From: Bog-473 sp963843365 | Lineage (GTDB): Bacteria > Actinomycetota > Acidimicrobiia > Acidimicrobiales > RAAP-2 | Direction of reading: 5' to 3' | Assembly (NCBI GenBank): GCA_963843365.1 | Contig: CAWJKG010000002.1 | Span: 1-64,000 of the forward strand | DNA length: 64,000 nt | Shown: piece after piece, positions 1 through 12,271 of the stretch | Numbering within the stretch: the stretch's first letter is position 1 | How the letters are laid out: each line of letters begins with the position of its first letter | Made by a program: the position numbers and the translations under genes | Notes under the pieces: generated by a model | What the model saw: the letters and a program-made list of their open reading frames with translations, nothing else | What the model was told of the DNA's origin: nothing | Databases searched by the model: none

Positions 1-583
1 GTGCCTGCGGACGCCTTCGTTCGTTACGTATTGCTGTGGAACCCTCGGCCACAACGATGAGGGAAAGTGTGGGGCGCGAACGATGCGGCAAGCTCGTCGG
101 CCGAGCGCGCGCAGAGGTCCGGCGCGGGATCGACATACTCCCGGCTAATGACATCCGACAGATCCAGCAGGACCTCGGTGTCATCGGGACAATGCTCCAG
201 CAACTTTAGTACGACTAGGCAGGATCGAGAGCAATGATCCACGAAGGGGGCTCTTGGAGAGCCGTGATTTTTCCGGGGTCGCTTCGTCCCGGTCCGGATT
301 GAGACAGCAGCCTTCTGAAGCCAATCTTCGAACGCAGTGTGCTCAGCCGGTAGTCCGATCAATCCGAGAGCCCTATCAGCCGCTGGGACGGTCACGCCCA
401 AGACGTCTAGGCGATCCCGGAGGTGGCTCGCGGAAGGAGGTACTCGTACGTGAGGTCTCCATCTTTGTTGCTGACTGAAAACAGTTCATTGTCTCGGTAC
501 ATTGCGGCAAGGGCTGGCAGATAGCCTTCACGGCAGCCCAGGAGGTAAGCGCTGCCGATGCGCACCCAGGAGTATGCGGCCAT
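1..583 (-). CDS. HEPN/Toprim-associated domain protein, partial, frame-disrupted
   Basis: Translating down from the ATG at 581-583 gives MAAYSWVRIGSAYLLGCREG and, further on, LTYEYLLPRATS. The frame then breaks near 420 and resumes as RDRLDVLGVTVPAADRALGL, followed by EVLLDLSDVISREYVDPAP. A second break near 60 leads to LSLIVVAEGSTAI, which resembles the start of a Toprim fold (hydrophobic strand, then E-G-S-T). This order (N-terminal strand block, R-x-R-L-D-V-x-G-x-T, L-x-L-S-D, then a Toprim glutamate) matches what I remember of HEPN/Toprim-associated proteins, a family often found among defence genes. A TAACAT box six bases before the ATG supports this start. The gene leaves the window on the left, so its C-terminus is unseen. 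Family assignment is by eye. Confidence 0.62.
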
Positions 584-589
584 GCCGTG

Positions 590-595
590 ATGTTA
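590..595 (-). promoter_or_regulatory. Candidate -10 box for the HEPN/Toprim-associated gene
   Basis: TAACAT on the minus strand ends six bases before the ATG at 583. This is the same TANNNT-to-start spacing seen before many genes in this window, and it suggests a leaderless or nearly leaderless transcript. No clear -35 element was seen. Confidence 0.4.
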
Positions 596-690
596 GAGCG
601 GTGCGCCAAAGAGATTTCGGCTGAGCGGTCATCACATCCTGGAGCGGTTCACACGAACTCATGTCGTCGAGTAAACCGATCGGAGGCAGG

Positions 691-1381
691 ATGGCTGGCA
701 CACTGGTGATCTCTCCGCACTATGACGACGCCGTCCTTAGCTGCGGACACTGGCTAAGCCAGAACCAGGGAGCCTGGGTCTCAACCGTGTGCACCGCTCA
801 TCCGGAGCAGGGGATTCCTGCTTCCATATGGGATCGCGAGTCGGGCTTCGAGAATGCCGACGAAGCCATGATCTCGCGGCGGGCCGAAGATCGAGCGGGG
901 CTTTGATGATTCTGGGTTGCCACCAAGGACCGCCCCTAGAGTTCCTGGACCGCGAGTACCGAGGAGGTGGGGATCTGGATGTCGACCTCCTCGTAGTTGC
1001 CATCGGAGAGTTAATCGATTCACTTCAGGTCGTTCGCTGCTTAGTGCCGCTCGGTGTTCATCACAGAGACCACGTCCAGGCTGGAGTCGCAGCACGCCGA
1101 GCACTTGAGGAGCGGCCGGGGTCGAGGCGATCGTCTATGGAGATCTTCCATACCGGGTCTTTCCCGAGGCGAAGACGGCCTACAACGAGGCCCTCGAAGT
1201 CAGGATCCAAGGGGAAGGCTTTGCATTGCGCGAGGACGTGGGTTGGATTCGACCCACACGGGATGATTTGAAGCAGCGAGCAGCAGTCCGATACGGATCG
1301 CAAATCGGACGGTTGGATCAAACAGCATTGTCGGACTCGATGCGGTTAGACGCCGAGCGGTATTGGCATCTCCACAATTAG
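691..1381 (+). CDS. PIG-L (LmbE-like) family deacetylase, frame-disrupted
   Basis: The N-terminus reads MAGTLVISPHYDDAVLSCG, carrying the H-x-D-D zinc-site motif of PIG-L/LmbE N-acetylglucosaminyl-type deacetylases. The frame breaks near 900 and continues as ALMILGCHQGPPLEFLDREY and then PLGVHHRDHVQAGVAARRAL. It breaks again near 1128 and ends as VEAIVYGDLPYRVFPEAK ... RYGSQIGRLDQTAL ... AERYWHLHN before the TAG at 1379-1381. The H-x-D-H-x-x-A segment and the Y-x-S-Q segment near the C-terminus are family-typical. An ATG at 661 is in frame, but the ATG at 691 has GGAGG at 682-686, so 691 is preferred. Members remove acetyl groups from amino sugars, but the substrate cannot be told here. The gene is island cargo. 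Confidence 0.72.
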
Positions 1382-1439
1382 ACTGAGGTGTGGCAAGCCC
1401 TTCATCTACAATCATCCTGCTGGTAGAGCCGCTTCCATG

Positions 1440-1526
1440 GGACCACCCAGGCACCGGACCCAGCAGCTCGTCGATCACCGCATCGGGATAGGTCGGCCGG
1501 AACCGGTCGTATGCACAGCAGAATCT
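1440..1526 (-). pseudogene. Fragment of a class I SAM-dependent methyltransferase N-terminus
   Basis: On the minus strand a short stretch reads AYDRFRPTYPDAVIDELLG, which closely resembles the opening helix of many class I SAM-dependent methyltransferases (Y-D-R-x-R-P-x-Y-P). After this point the reading frame stays open but shows no G-x-G-x-G SAM motif, and no start codon with a ribosome site is visible upstream. It is probably a remnant, or a gene so damaged by indels that the rest cannot be followed. The remainder of 1382-1653 shows nothing else I can support. Confidence 0.35.
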
Positions 1527-1653
1527 TCAGGGAAGGCTCCCTGGACTATCCCCACGGTGCTGTACCAGGCAGGGAGGGGGTGGATCCCACCCCCTGATGC
1601 AGCACGCTGGTACGTTCGCAAACAGAAGCTCGTCAGGAGGGACCCCCGCACCG

Positions 1654-2741
1654 GTGATCAAGTACATCGGCTCCAAACGTCGGCTTGTGCCAGTTCTGGG
1701 TGAGATGTTCTCTGCAAGCGGGGCTTCAACGGCCCTGGACCTCTTCACCGGCACCACCCGGGTCGCCCAGGAGTTCAAGCGACGGGGAGCCCACGTCACC
1801 GCAGTGGACACGGCGCGGTACTCGGAGATCTTCGCGCAGTGTCACATCGAGACCGATGCGAGCTCGATCGACAAGGACGACCTGCGGGAGGCGCTCGAGG
1901 AGCTGAACGCCCTCCCTGGCGAGGCTGGCTATTTCACCGAAACCTTCTGTGTCCAGTCCCGCTTCTTTCAGCCCTTCAACGGCGAGCGGGTCGACGTGAT
2001 CCGGAACCGGATTGAGGCTGACTTCAAGGGCTCGCCGCTCTACCCGATCCTTCTCACGAGCCTGATCGATGCCGCTGATCGGGTCGACTCGACCACCGGA
2101 CTCCAGATGGCCTACGTCAAGGAGTGGGCTCCCCGGTCGTTCAACCCGCTCGAGCTCCGAGCACCCGAGCTCTTCGTCGGACCGGGCCGAGCCGTGCGGG
2201 GCGACGCCACGCAAGCTCGTGGCCGACCTCGGGGAGTTCGACCTGGCCTACCTGGACCCGCCCTACAACCAGCACCGCTACTCACGAACTACCACGTCTG
2301 GGAGACGCTGGTTGCCTGGGATGCGCCGGAGCACTACGGCATTGCTTGCAAGCGCATCGACATCACGGGATCCCGAGACCAAGAGCGTCTTCAACCGCAA
2401 GCGGGAGATGCCGCTCGCCCTTCGAGACGTCGTGCGCCAGGTGCAGGCCCGAGTCGTCATCCTGTCCTACAACGACGAGTCCTGGGCCACGCTGGAGGAG
2501 CTGGTGTGAGTGGTGCTCGGTGCACGGCCACGTCGAGGCCCTGGCCTTCGACTCGAAGCGCTACGTCGGGGCTCAGATCGGGATCTACAACCCCAGCGGC
2601 GAGAAGGTGGGAGAGGTCAATCGCCTCCGAAACCTCGAGTACGTCGTCGTCGCCGGGCCCGAAGCCGACGTCAAGGCGATCACGGCTCCCTACGTGGGCA
2701 CGAACGCCCCGGGTGCGGGCCAGCAGTCGCTCTTCGCCTAG
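1654..2741 (+). CDS. D12-class DNA N6-adenine methyltransferase, frame-disrupted
   Basis: The opening VIKYIGSKRRLVPVLGEM and then TALDLFTGTTRVAQEFKRRG give the K-Y-x-G-S-K and F-x-G-x-x-x-V SAM-binding motifs of D12-class adenine methylases. DLAYLDPPYNQHRY holds the D-P-P-Y catalytic motif. The frame moves at about 2213, 2281, 2370 and 2507 (NYHVWETLVAWD, TKSVFNRKREMP, EWCSVHGHVEALAFDSKRY) and ends in QQSLFA. GTG 1654 is taken as the start because the family begins at this motif and AGGAGG lies at 1635-1640; ATG 1597 is an in-frame alternative. The protein methylates adenine in a short site that is not predictable here. Its last bases overlap the convergent putative endonuclease, consistent with a type II restriction-modification pair. 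Confidence 0.8.
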
Positions 2742-3596
2742 GCGCGCACCGAGCGGTAGTCGAGGGGCGGGAGCACGCCCTCGGCTAGGAACCGGGCGAA
2801 GCAGTCGAACAGGGCGATGTAGTCCGAGCGACAGGCTGCGAAGCGGAACTGGACCTGCTGGAACATCTCGTTGAGCCGGGCCGCCTGCTGGTTGAAGCCG
2901 GGGTGGTACTTGTTGCGGTACTCGAGAGAACGACTGGGAGGCGATGACGTTCAGCGAGCACGACGGGAACCGCTGAGCGATCTCGAGGTACTGGAGGATC
3001 TGGAAGCCCAGCCGCTCGTGAGCGTTGCCGTCGATGCGGTCATCGTTCGACGATCTTGCCGTACTTCACTTCGAAGAGCATCTTCTCGCGTAGTGCTCCA
3101 TTGGCCACGAGGGTTCCGCAGAAGTCGAAGCTCGTAGTCATGCCCTCGAACATGTTGGGGTAGTTCGCTCCGTAGTAGAGCGGACTGTCCGCCGGCGTCG
3201 GCGGCGCGAAGGAGTACGGACCGGCACCGAGCTGGTCGCGCAGGAGGTCCGACACTGAAGAACTTCTTCGCCAGCCAGTTCGGAGGGACGTCTTCGATGA
3301 TCTCGCTCTCGGCGAAGCGCGGCCATGTCCGCGGAGTAGTCGAAGAAGATGGCCCAGGGACCTCGGCGGCTCTGGATCTTCAGGCAGCGCTGCTGTCCGT
3401 CGCGTTGCGGCTCAACGACATGGATGGTGCCGATCTGCGTGATCTCCTGAGCGAAGATGATCCAGCCCGCTTTGACGGCTGCCTCGAACTCGTGGCCTTC
3501 CTGCCGTACGCCGGCGGCTGTCTTTGGGATGGCCGGGCCGCCGGCGTAGCCAGCGATGACGTCGCCGAGCGCACTGAAGTCCCAGTCGTTCGGCAC
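2738..3596 (-). CDS. Putative type II restriction endonuclease, frame-disrupted
   Basis: No family is recognised with certainty. Joined across breaks near 3312, 3258, 3042 and 2928, the protein reads PNDWDFSALGDVIAGYAGGP, then WIIFAQEITQIGTIHVVEP, DVPPNWLAKKFFS, SDLLRDQLGAGPYSFAPP, SFDFCGTL ... MLFEVKYGKIVER, HERLGFQILQYLEIAQRFPS and YRNKYHPGFNQQAARLNEMF. It ends at the CTA complement at 2738-2740. The pattern D(x~18)E-V-K fits a PD-(D/E)XK nuclease core. Position is the strongest argument: it is convergent with, and overlaps by a few bases, an adenine methylase, the usual layout of a type II pair. The start is uncertain (GTG 3596 or TTG 3620), with no clear ribosome site. Confidence 0.5.
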
Positions 3597-4155
3597 GGCA
3601 TCGAGCCTACGATCATCCAAGCGGTTGAGATGGGATCTCTCTCGGTGGCAGGTGGAGGAATCCCACAGCTATTGCCAGTCGATCCACCTAGGAGCGGCTC
3701 AAGAGCGGTCCTGACGCCCCTTCGCCCTGATCACGCGGCCACCCATTCGGTCTGTCACTCGGGAGGGTTAATAATTTCAGTCCCCCTCCGGCACCAACAG
3801 AATTACTGGTCAATCGGCGCTATCAAGCGGTGCGTCGGGCTAACTTTCTGCCGAACTTCTGCCAAGCCTCTTGATGCAAACCCGCGCAAACCGCCAGCGG
3901 TCGCCTCGGTCAGTCTTCCAAGGTGATGACGTTCCGGTTCGGATCTGTCCGCGACCACAAATCGCCGACTTTGTCCACCTCGATTCGGGCTCTGCGATCT
4001 TCCCTGTCGCCGGACTCCACGTTTAAAACTGGTTGAGCGCAGCGCCCGAAAGGGATCAATTTCAGATGCCCTGACCTGGTGTTGTCCGGTTCCGGGGTGC
4101 TCGTTGACCACTTATAGGTAGGGATGTTGTTTCGAAACATGACGAACGGAGAGAT
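3597..4155. other. Intergenic stretch of the island
   Basis: About 560 bases without a convincing gene, lower in G+C than the chromosome core. A 93-codon minus-strand reading frame (4191 to 3910) contains HLKLIPFGRCAQPVLNVESG and DLWSRTDPNRNVITLED. That composition looks protein-like, but it has no recognisable family, overlaps the excisionase start and lacks a ribosome site. The segment probably carries the promoters of the endonuclease (leftward) and the excisionase-like gene (rightward). I could not identify boxes. Confidence 0.3.
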
Positions 4156-4401
4156 GTGGGAGCCCACACCAAGAGCGAGGATGCCAATCAAACTGATTCG
4201 AGGCTGCTAGGTGCGCCACTAATGGACATCAACGGCGTTGCCGCGGCCTTGGGTATCAGCCGGAGACACGTTCAGCGCCTGGTCAGTGAGCGGCGCATCC
4301 CATTTCTCAAAGTGGGGCGATTTGTCCGGTTCGACCAAGGCGCCTTGAGCACCTGGCTGAATGAGCAACGTGTGGATCCCTCCCGCTCCACCATTCGCTG
4401 A
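4156..4401 (+). CDS. Excisionase-like helix-turn-helix protein
   Basis: A small protein whose core MDINGVAAALGISRRHVQRL followed by IPFLKVGRFVRFDQGALSTW is the standard excisionase/MerR-like HTH fold: a short helix pair ending in S-R-R-x-V, then a wing with K-V-G-R-x-x-R-F. Such proteins bind DNA at attachment sites or promoters and steer the integrase toward excision. It lies 120 bases before the integrase on the same strand, the usual Xis-Int order. The start could be GTG 4156 or ATG 4222; the conserved domain begins at 4222. GGAGAG sits very close to 4156, so the choice is not settled. Confidence 0.72.
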   Translation: MGAHTKSEDANQTDSRLLGAPLMDINGVAAALGISRRHVQRLVSERRIPFLKVGRFVRFDQGALSTWLNEQRVDPSRSTIR

Positions 4402-4520
4402 CGCACTGAGGGGGTAGCTTTAGTGGCACTGCAGGTGGCCTGGAGTCTCGCATGCGAACTGGGAGCTCCGTCGGCGTTCGCCTCACTGATGGATGCAATC
4501 TGACTCCAGGGAGATCAGCT

Positions 4521-5657
4521 GTGACTGCAAACCGACGACACTTCGGCAACGTGCGACGACTGCCGAGCGGCCTATACCAGGCCAGCTACTGGCACGACGG
4601 CCGGCGCCACATCGCTCCGCAGACCTTCACGCAGCGAGCCGATGCCAACGCCTTCCTTGATGCCGCTCTCGGCAGCCCTCCGGCGAGGCGACTGGATCGA
4701 TCCGGAGCTCGGGCGGATCTCGTTCGCCCGCTACGCCGATCTCTGGCTGGCCCAGCGCACCGACATTCGGCCTCGTACCCGGGAGCAGTACGAACTGCTC
4801 ATCAGGAACAAGCTCAAGCCCGCCTTCGGCCACCACGAGCTCGCCAAGGATCACGCCGGTCCACGTCCGCTCCTGGTACGCCGAGATCGCCGCCCAGACT
4901 CCCGGTTCGGCCCGGTCCGCCTACCGGCTGCTGAAGGCGATCTTCAACACCGCCATCCTCGACGATCTCATCGTGAAGAACCCCTGCCGGGTGAAGGGCG
5001 GCGGGACCGACCGGGTGACCGACCGGCGGATCCCCAACGTCGACCAGGTGGCAGCCCTCACGCAATCCATGCCCGAGCAGTACCGGGCCGCCGTGACGCT
5101 GGCCGCCTGGGGCACGCTGCGTCGGGGCGAGGTGCTCGGGCTCAACCGAGAGCGACATCGACCTGCGGGCCGGCACCGTCCGGGTCGAGCGGTCCCTCCA
5201 CGAGTTCTACGACGGCCGCCTCGAGCTCGGTCCGACGAAGAACGGCGAGTCCCGCAAGGTCTACATGCCGAGCTCGGTCATGCCGGCGCTCGAGAACCAC
5301 CTGCGCCGCTTCGTCGGGCCCGAGAGCGACGCTCCCCTCTTCGTCGGTGCCACTGGGCGGCGACTGCGCCCGAGCAACTTCGGGGTCATCTGGGAGGCCG
5401 CACGCCGGCGGGTGGACCTGAAGTGGGTGCGCTTCCACGACCTGCGCCACTTCGCCGCCACCATGTTCGCCTCCACCGGCGCCAGCACCAAGGAGATCAT
5501 GAGTCGTGGCGGGTGGAAGTCCGTCGCCATGGTGGTGCGCTACGAGCATGCATCCGAAGAGCGCGACGCATTGCTCGCGCAAGCGCTGAACCAGTTCGCA
5601 GAGTCGCTCAAACGTGGTCGAAATCACGATCACGTCACCAGGAGATCGCGCACGTAG
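4521..5657 (+). CDS. Tyrosine-type site-specific integrase, frame-disrupted
   Basis: The N-terminus (TANRRHFGNVRRLPSGLYQA) is the three-stranded arm-binding domain of phage-type integrases. A SAM-like core-binding domain follows (FARYADLWLAQRTDIRPRTR ... KAIFNTAILDDLIVKNP), then the catalytic domain with the first Arg in GTLRRGEVLGL, Lys in ELGPTKNGESRKV, the box HDLRHFAATMFA, GGW in SRGGWKSVAMV, and the nucleophile Tyr in VVRYEHA. All catalytic residues are readable. Frame breaks lie near 4672, 4850 and 5146. In one of them the sequence expected as AAG-ATC is AAGGATC, a plain one-base insertion. GTG 4521 follows AGGGAG at 4508-4513. It recombines the island at the adjacent tRNA-Asn. Confidence 0.88.
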
Positions 5658-5743
5658 CGCGCACGACGACGGTGAAACGGAAGGAGACGAGACGGAGAGG
5701 TCTTCGATTTACCCGCTCTGACCAGCGAGAACGAAGAGGAGTG

Positions 5744-5815
<72 letters not shown>

Positions 5816-5896
5816 AAGGGTCACGAATTCAGGCTCCGAACGATATCAGCGGCCCGGACGGTCGCCGGCGATTCAGCCTGCTGAATTCGGGTGTGA

Positions 5897-7256
5897 TCAG
5901 GACTCTTCGAGGTAGTCCCTCAGGAGATGGGCGGCATCGGGACGGCGGAGCTTCGCCAGCGTCTTGGACTCAATCTGGCGCACCCGCTCCCGCGTCACCC
6001 CGAACTCCCGGCCGACCTCTTCCAGCGTGCGAATCTTGCCGTCGTCGAGCCCGAAACGGAGTCGGACCACGTCCTGCTCCCGCTCCGACAGATGGCCCAG
6101 TGCCTCCCGGACGGCGGCGTCGAGCAACGAGCGCGTCGCGGCGTCGTCGGGAACCACCGCTCCCCTGTCCTCGATCAGGTCCGACAGGTTGAAGTCGTCT
6201 TCGTCGCCGACCGGTTGCTCCAGCGACACGGTGTCCTGGTTGATCCGGAGGATCTCGCGTACGCGCTTCGATCGGCAGCTCGACGCGCTGGGCGACCTCT
6301 TCGATGGTCGGCTCACGGCCCAGTTCCTGCAGCAGCTGCCGCTGCGCCCACACGACCTTGTTGATCGTCTCGACCATGTGGACGGGGATCCGGATCGTCC
6401 GCGCCTGGTCGGCGATGGCACGCGTGATGGCCTGACGGATCCACCAGGTGGCGTAGGTGGAGAACTTGAAACCCTTCGTGTGGTCGAACTTGTCGACCGC
6501 GCGCATCAGGCCGAGGTTGCCCTCCTGAATGAGATCGAGGAAGGCCAGACCACGGTTGCGGTAGCGCTTGGCGATGGAGACGACCAACCGCAGGTTGGCC
6601 TCAATGAGCTCGTCCTTGGCTTTGAGCCCGTTGCGCATGAGCCGCTTGTTCCGGGCCACACCCCCGGCGTCCAGCAGGTCCTCAGGAGGGCCCTCCCCGG
6701 CCAGGGCCAGCTCGTTGGCAGCCAGCTTGGCGGCGGCGGCGTTCCCCTCCTCAATGGTCTTGGCAATCTCGACCTCGAGCTCCGCGTTGAGCAGCGGTAC
6801 CCGACCGATCTCCTTGAGATAGGTGTGGACCGGGTCCTCGGAACTGCCCCCTGCATCTCCGCTGGAGGCCGCCGCCCTCTTTCCGTTCGACTCTCGCCGC
6901 GCTTCGGCACGCAGGGAGCCATTCGACCTCGCAGTGGCACGGGTCGGTTTGGGCGGGGCCACTTCGACGGGCAGATCTTCCTCTTCGTCCGCAACCAGGG
7001 CGACGCCTTCCGCGGTGACGCGGTCGATGAGGGTCGTCAACACCTCCGGCGTCAGCTCGACGGTGTGCAGCGCTTCGATGAGCTCCGCCTGTGTCAGCTG
7101 ACCCTTCTCGCGACCGGATGCCAGAATCGCTTCGAAGTCGATCTGCGACACGCCCGGTGGAAGCGCGACGTGCGCGATCGGCGCCAGCGTTTCCGACGCG
7201 GCGCGTGACGGCACGACATCACCTTCGTCGATTGCCACTGCTGAATCTTCGCTCAC
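5897..7256 (-). CDS. rpoD: Primary RNA polymerase sigma factor (RpoD/SigA), frame-disrupted
   Basis: This is the housekeeping sigma-70 factor, which brings RNA polymerase to promoters. An N-terminal region 1.1-like segment (LTQAELIEALHTVELTPEVL) is followed by DPVHTYLKEIGRVPLL (region 1.2), ANLRLVVSIAKRYRNRGLAF and DLIQEGNLGLMRAVDKFD (region 2), GFKFSTYATWWIRQAITRAI (2.3-2.4, promoter melting and -10 contact), region 3, and region 4 with SEREQDVVRLRFGLDDGK and EVGREFGVTRERVRQIE (the -35 HTH). One indel near 6265, within ELPIE/KRVREIL, separates regions 3 and 4. An active gene cannot have lost its frame here, so the break is almost certainly a sequence error. The GTG start at 7256 lies 20 bases after dnaG, so the two form one transcription unit. 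Confidence 0.95.
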
Positions 7257-7275
7257 CGTCGCCCTGCCAACGTCG

Positions 7276-9170
7276 TCACCCCTCGGTCCCCCTCTGAATC
7301 AACCACGCTACCAACCGATCGGCAGCATCGCGTTCAGATCCGGATTCGCCGAGTTCAGCGAGCCAGAGCTGCACTTGTGCGGACTCCATGGCCACGCGGG
7401 CCTTGCCATCGTCGTCGCTCATGCGCGCCTCGATCTCGATCTCACCGAGTGCGCGCTTCGCGGCACTCCGGAGGAGAACGGCGACGACCGAGTCGACCTG
7501 CGCGCCGAGTTCAGGGTCATCACCCCTGGGTTCGTCGACTATGGCGCGTCGCAACAGGCTTGCCACCTCCGGGGACGCGGACTCCACCGCTTCATGCACG
7601 CTGTCGTGCTCCAAGAGCGCAACGAACGCCTGGCGTTGCACGCCGTCGGTGAACAACACGGCATGCACACGGTCCACTACATCTTCGGGCCGATGTACGG
7701 CCAACTTGAGAGCCTCGAGCCCAGGTCCAGGTCGCAGCGCTGTCGTGAGAGAAGATCGCCCGCCGCCACCGGCCGGGGCCGTGAAGTCGCCGTCGTCCTC
7801 GGGGTAGTCACGGGGCGGTGGTTCGTCCTGTGTGCCGCGGGTGCGCCGGGGCGGCTTCTCTGCCGGCGGATGGGCGCGCAGATGGTCGAGGCGCTCGCGG
7901 AGCTTGGCCGGGTCGACGCGGCAGCGGTCGGCCAGCTGCATGACGTACTGATCGCGGACCAGATCGTCGGGGTGCTCCGCCACCGCCGTCAGGGCGGCTT
8001 CGGCCGCCCGGGCCCGACCCTCGGCCGTCGTCAGATCACCGGCATTGAGCATGCGATCCACCCTGAACTGGAGGAAGGGCCGGGCCTCCTTGACGGCCCG
8101 GGCCAGGGCGGTCGGGTCGGTGCGGGCCAGTTCTCCCGGATCGCTGCCCCCGGGGAGATCGGCCACCACGACGTCGACCTCGTGCTTGCGCTCCCACTCG
8201 TAGACGCGCGAGGTCGCGCTCTGCCCGGCGGCGTCGGCGTCGTAGGCCAGCACGATCCGCTTGGCGAAGTTCCGCAGCAGGGTGAAGTGCTCCTCGGCCA
8301 GCGCGGTGCCGCAGGTGGCGACGGCCCAGGGCACGCCGGCCTGGAAGAACCCGATGACGTCGGTGTAGCCCTCGCACACCACGACCTCGCCCTGCGCGAT
8401 GACGCCCTTCTTGGCCCAGTTCAGCGCGTAGAGGGTGCGGCGCTTGGAGTAGATCGGCGATTCCTGCGAGTTCTTGTACTTCGGCTCAGGACGGTCCGGC
8501 GGCGGCTGTCCCGGTTGGGTGGGCAGAATGCGTCCGCCGATGGCGACCGGCCGGCCGGACGGGTCGCAGATCGGGAAGAGGACACGGCCCCGGAAGAAGT
8601 CCTGCACGCGGCCGCGCCGGTTGATGAAGCCGAGTCCCGCGTCCGACAGCACGTTGTCGGGAAGCTTGAGTGCTTTCGCCAAGGCGTCCCAGTCGTCGGG
8701 CGCCCAGCCGAGACGGAACTGGCGCACGACCGCGCCGTCGTAGCCGCGGGAGCGCAGGTAGTCCCGGGCGCGACCGGCATCCGGCGCTTTGAGCAGGCGC
8801 TGGTGGTACCACTCGACGGCGCGCTCCATGGCATCGAGCAACTCCGAACGGCGCTTGTGATCGCGCCCATCTCCTGGTCCTCGTGCAGGGTGATGCCGGC
8901 CCGATCGGCCAGGAACCGGACGGCGTCGACGAAATCGAGGTGGTCCATGGCCCGCACGAAGCTGATGGCGTCGCCGGACTCCTGGCAGCCGAAGCAGTAG
9001 TAGAAGCCCTCCTCGGCGTTGACGCTGAAGGAAGGCGTCTTCTCGGTGTGGAAGGGACACAGCCCGCTCCAGCGCCGGCCGACCTTCTTCAGTGCGGCGT
9101 GCTCGCTGATGAGCGCCACGATGTCGGTGGCCGCCCGGACCTGGGCCACCTCCTCGTCCGGTATCCCCAC
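7276..9170 (-). CDS. dnaG: DNA primase, frame-disrupted
   Basis: The protein makes RNA primers at the replication fork. The N-terminal CHC2 zinc finger is visible (CPFHTEKTPSFSV ... FYYCFGCQESGD). A frame break near 8872 separates LHEDQEMG from RDHKRRSELLDAMER. The catalytic core then reads YLRSRGYDGAVVRQFRLGW, VVVCEGYTDVIGFFQAGVPW (Toprim Glu) and RIVLAYDADAAGQ (Toprim D-x-D), and a helicase-binding C-terminal region runs to the stop at 7276. The GTG start has a TACCGT box six bases upstream. It is the first gene of a dnaG-rpoD unit, a common macromolecular-synthesis pairing. Confidence 0.95.
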
Positions 9171-9176
9171 GCCTTG

Positions 9177-9234
9177 ACGGTACCGCGGCCCTGTCCCGGA
9201 CCCGTCCGCGCTGCGAGCCCCACTGGCATAGGTT
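9177..9234. promoter_or_regulatory. Divergent -10 boxes for dnaG and the small membrane protein gene
   Basis: TACCGT on the minus strand (9177-9182) lies six bases before the dnaG GTG. TAGGTT on the plus strand (9229-9234) lies six bases before the ATG at 9241. Both fit the actinobacterial TANNNT -10 pattern at a distance that would place the transcription start on the start codon itself. The 70-base divergent gap has no ribosome-binding site for either gene, which agrees with leaderless messages. Confidence 0.45.
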
Positions 9235-9240
9235 CAGCCG

Positions 9241-9471
9241 ATGGCCGTCACCATCTACGGGGTCTGCGCCCTCACCTTCATGATGGGCATGTACGCCCTC
9301 GAGGCGCGAGGCAGGGGGTTCGTCCTGGCCTTCGCCCTCGGCTGTGCCCTGTCCAGCTCCTACGGCTTCCTGTCGGGGGCCTGGCCCTTCGGGGTGGTCG
9401 AGGCCATCTGGACCCTGATCGCCCTCCGCCGCTACCTCCTGGCCGGACGGACCGGGAACGCCCCCTCGTAG
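9241..9471 (+). CDS. Small hypothetical membrane protein (76 aa)
   Basis: The protein has two hydrophobic stretches, one in the first 20 residues (VTIYGVCALTFMMGMYALE) and one around residues 28-66 (FVLAFALGCALSSSYGFLSG and FGVVEAIWTLIALRRYLL). It probably forms two or three membrane helices with a basic C-terminus inside. I recognise only a resemblance to short uncharacterised actinobacterial membrane proteins. It sits alone between dnaG and ppdK, reading opposite to both, with a TANNNT box directly before its ATG. Confidence 0.6.
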   Translation: MAVTIYGVCALTFMMGMYALEARGRGFVLAFALGCALSSSYGFLSGAWPFGVVEAIWTLIALRRYLLAGRTGNAPS

Positions 9472-9510
9472 CGGCCGGGAGTTGCCCTGCCACGACGGAT
9501 CGGTGGGGAG

Positions 9511-12183
<2,673 letters not shown>

Positions 12184-12271
12184 CGGGCCTCCTTGCCCTG
12201 GACGGGCGAACCGCGCCGGATCGGCGAGGTCACTCGAGAGCCCCTCCCAACTTGGGACGGGCCAGGCCAGC

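Noticed and set aside
1..5740. Second attachment site (copy of the tRNA-Asn 3' end) within the window
   Set aside because: No repeat of the tRNA 3' sequence was found by reading; the far end of the island is probably outside the window.
5871..5886. Hairpin ATTCAG-CCTG-CTGAAT after rpoD as a terminator
   Set aside because: The stem is only six base pairs with no T-tract; too weak to call.
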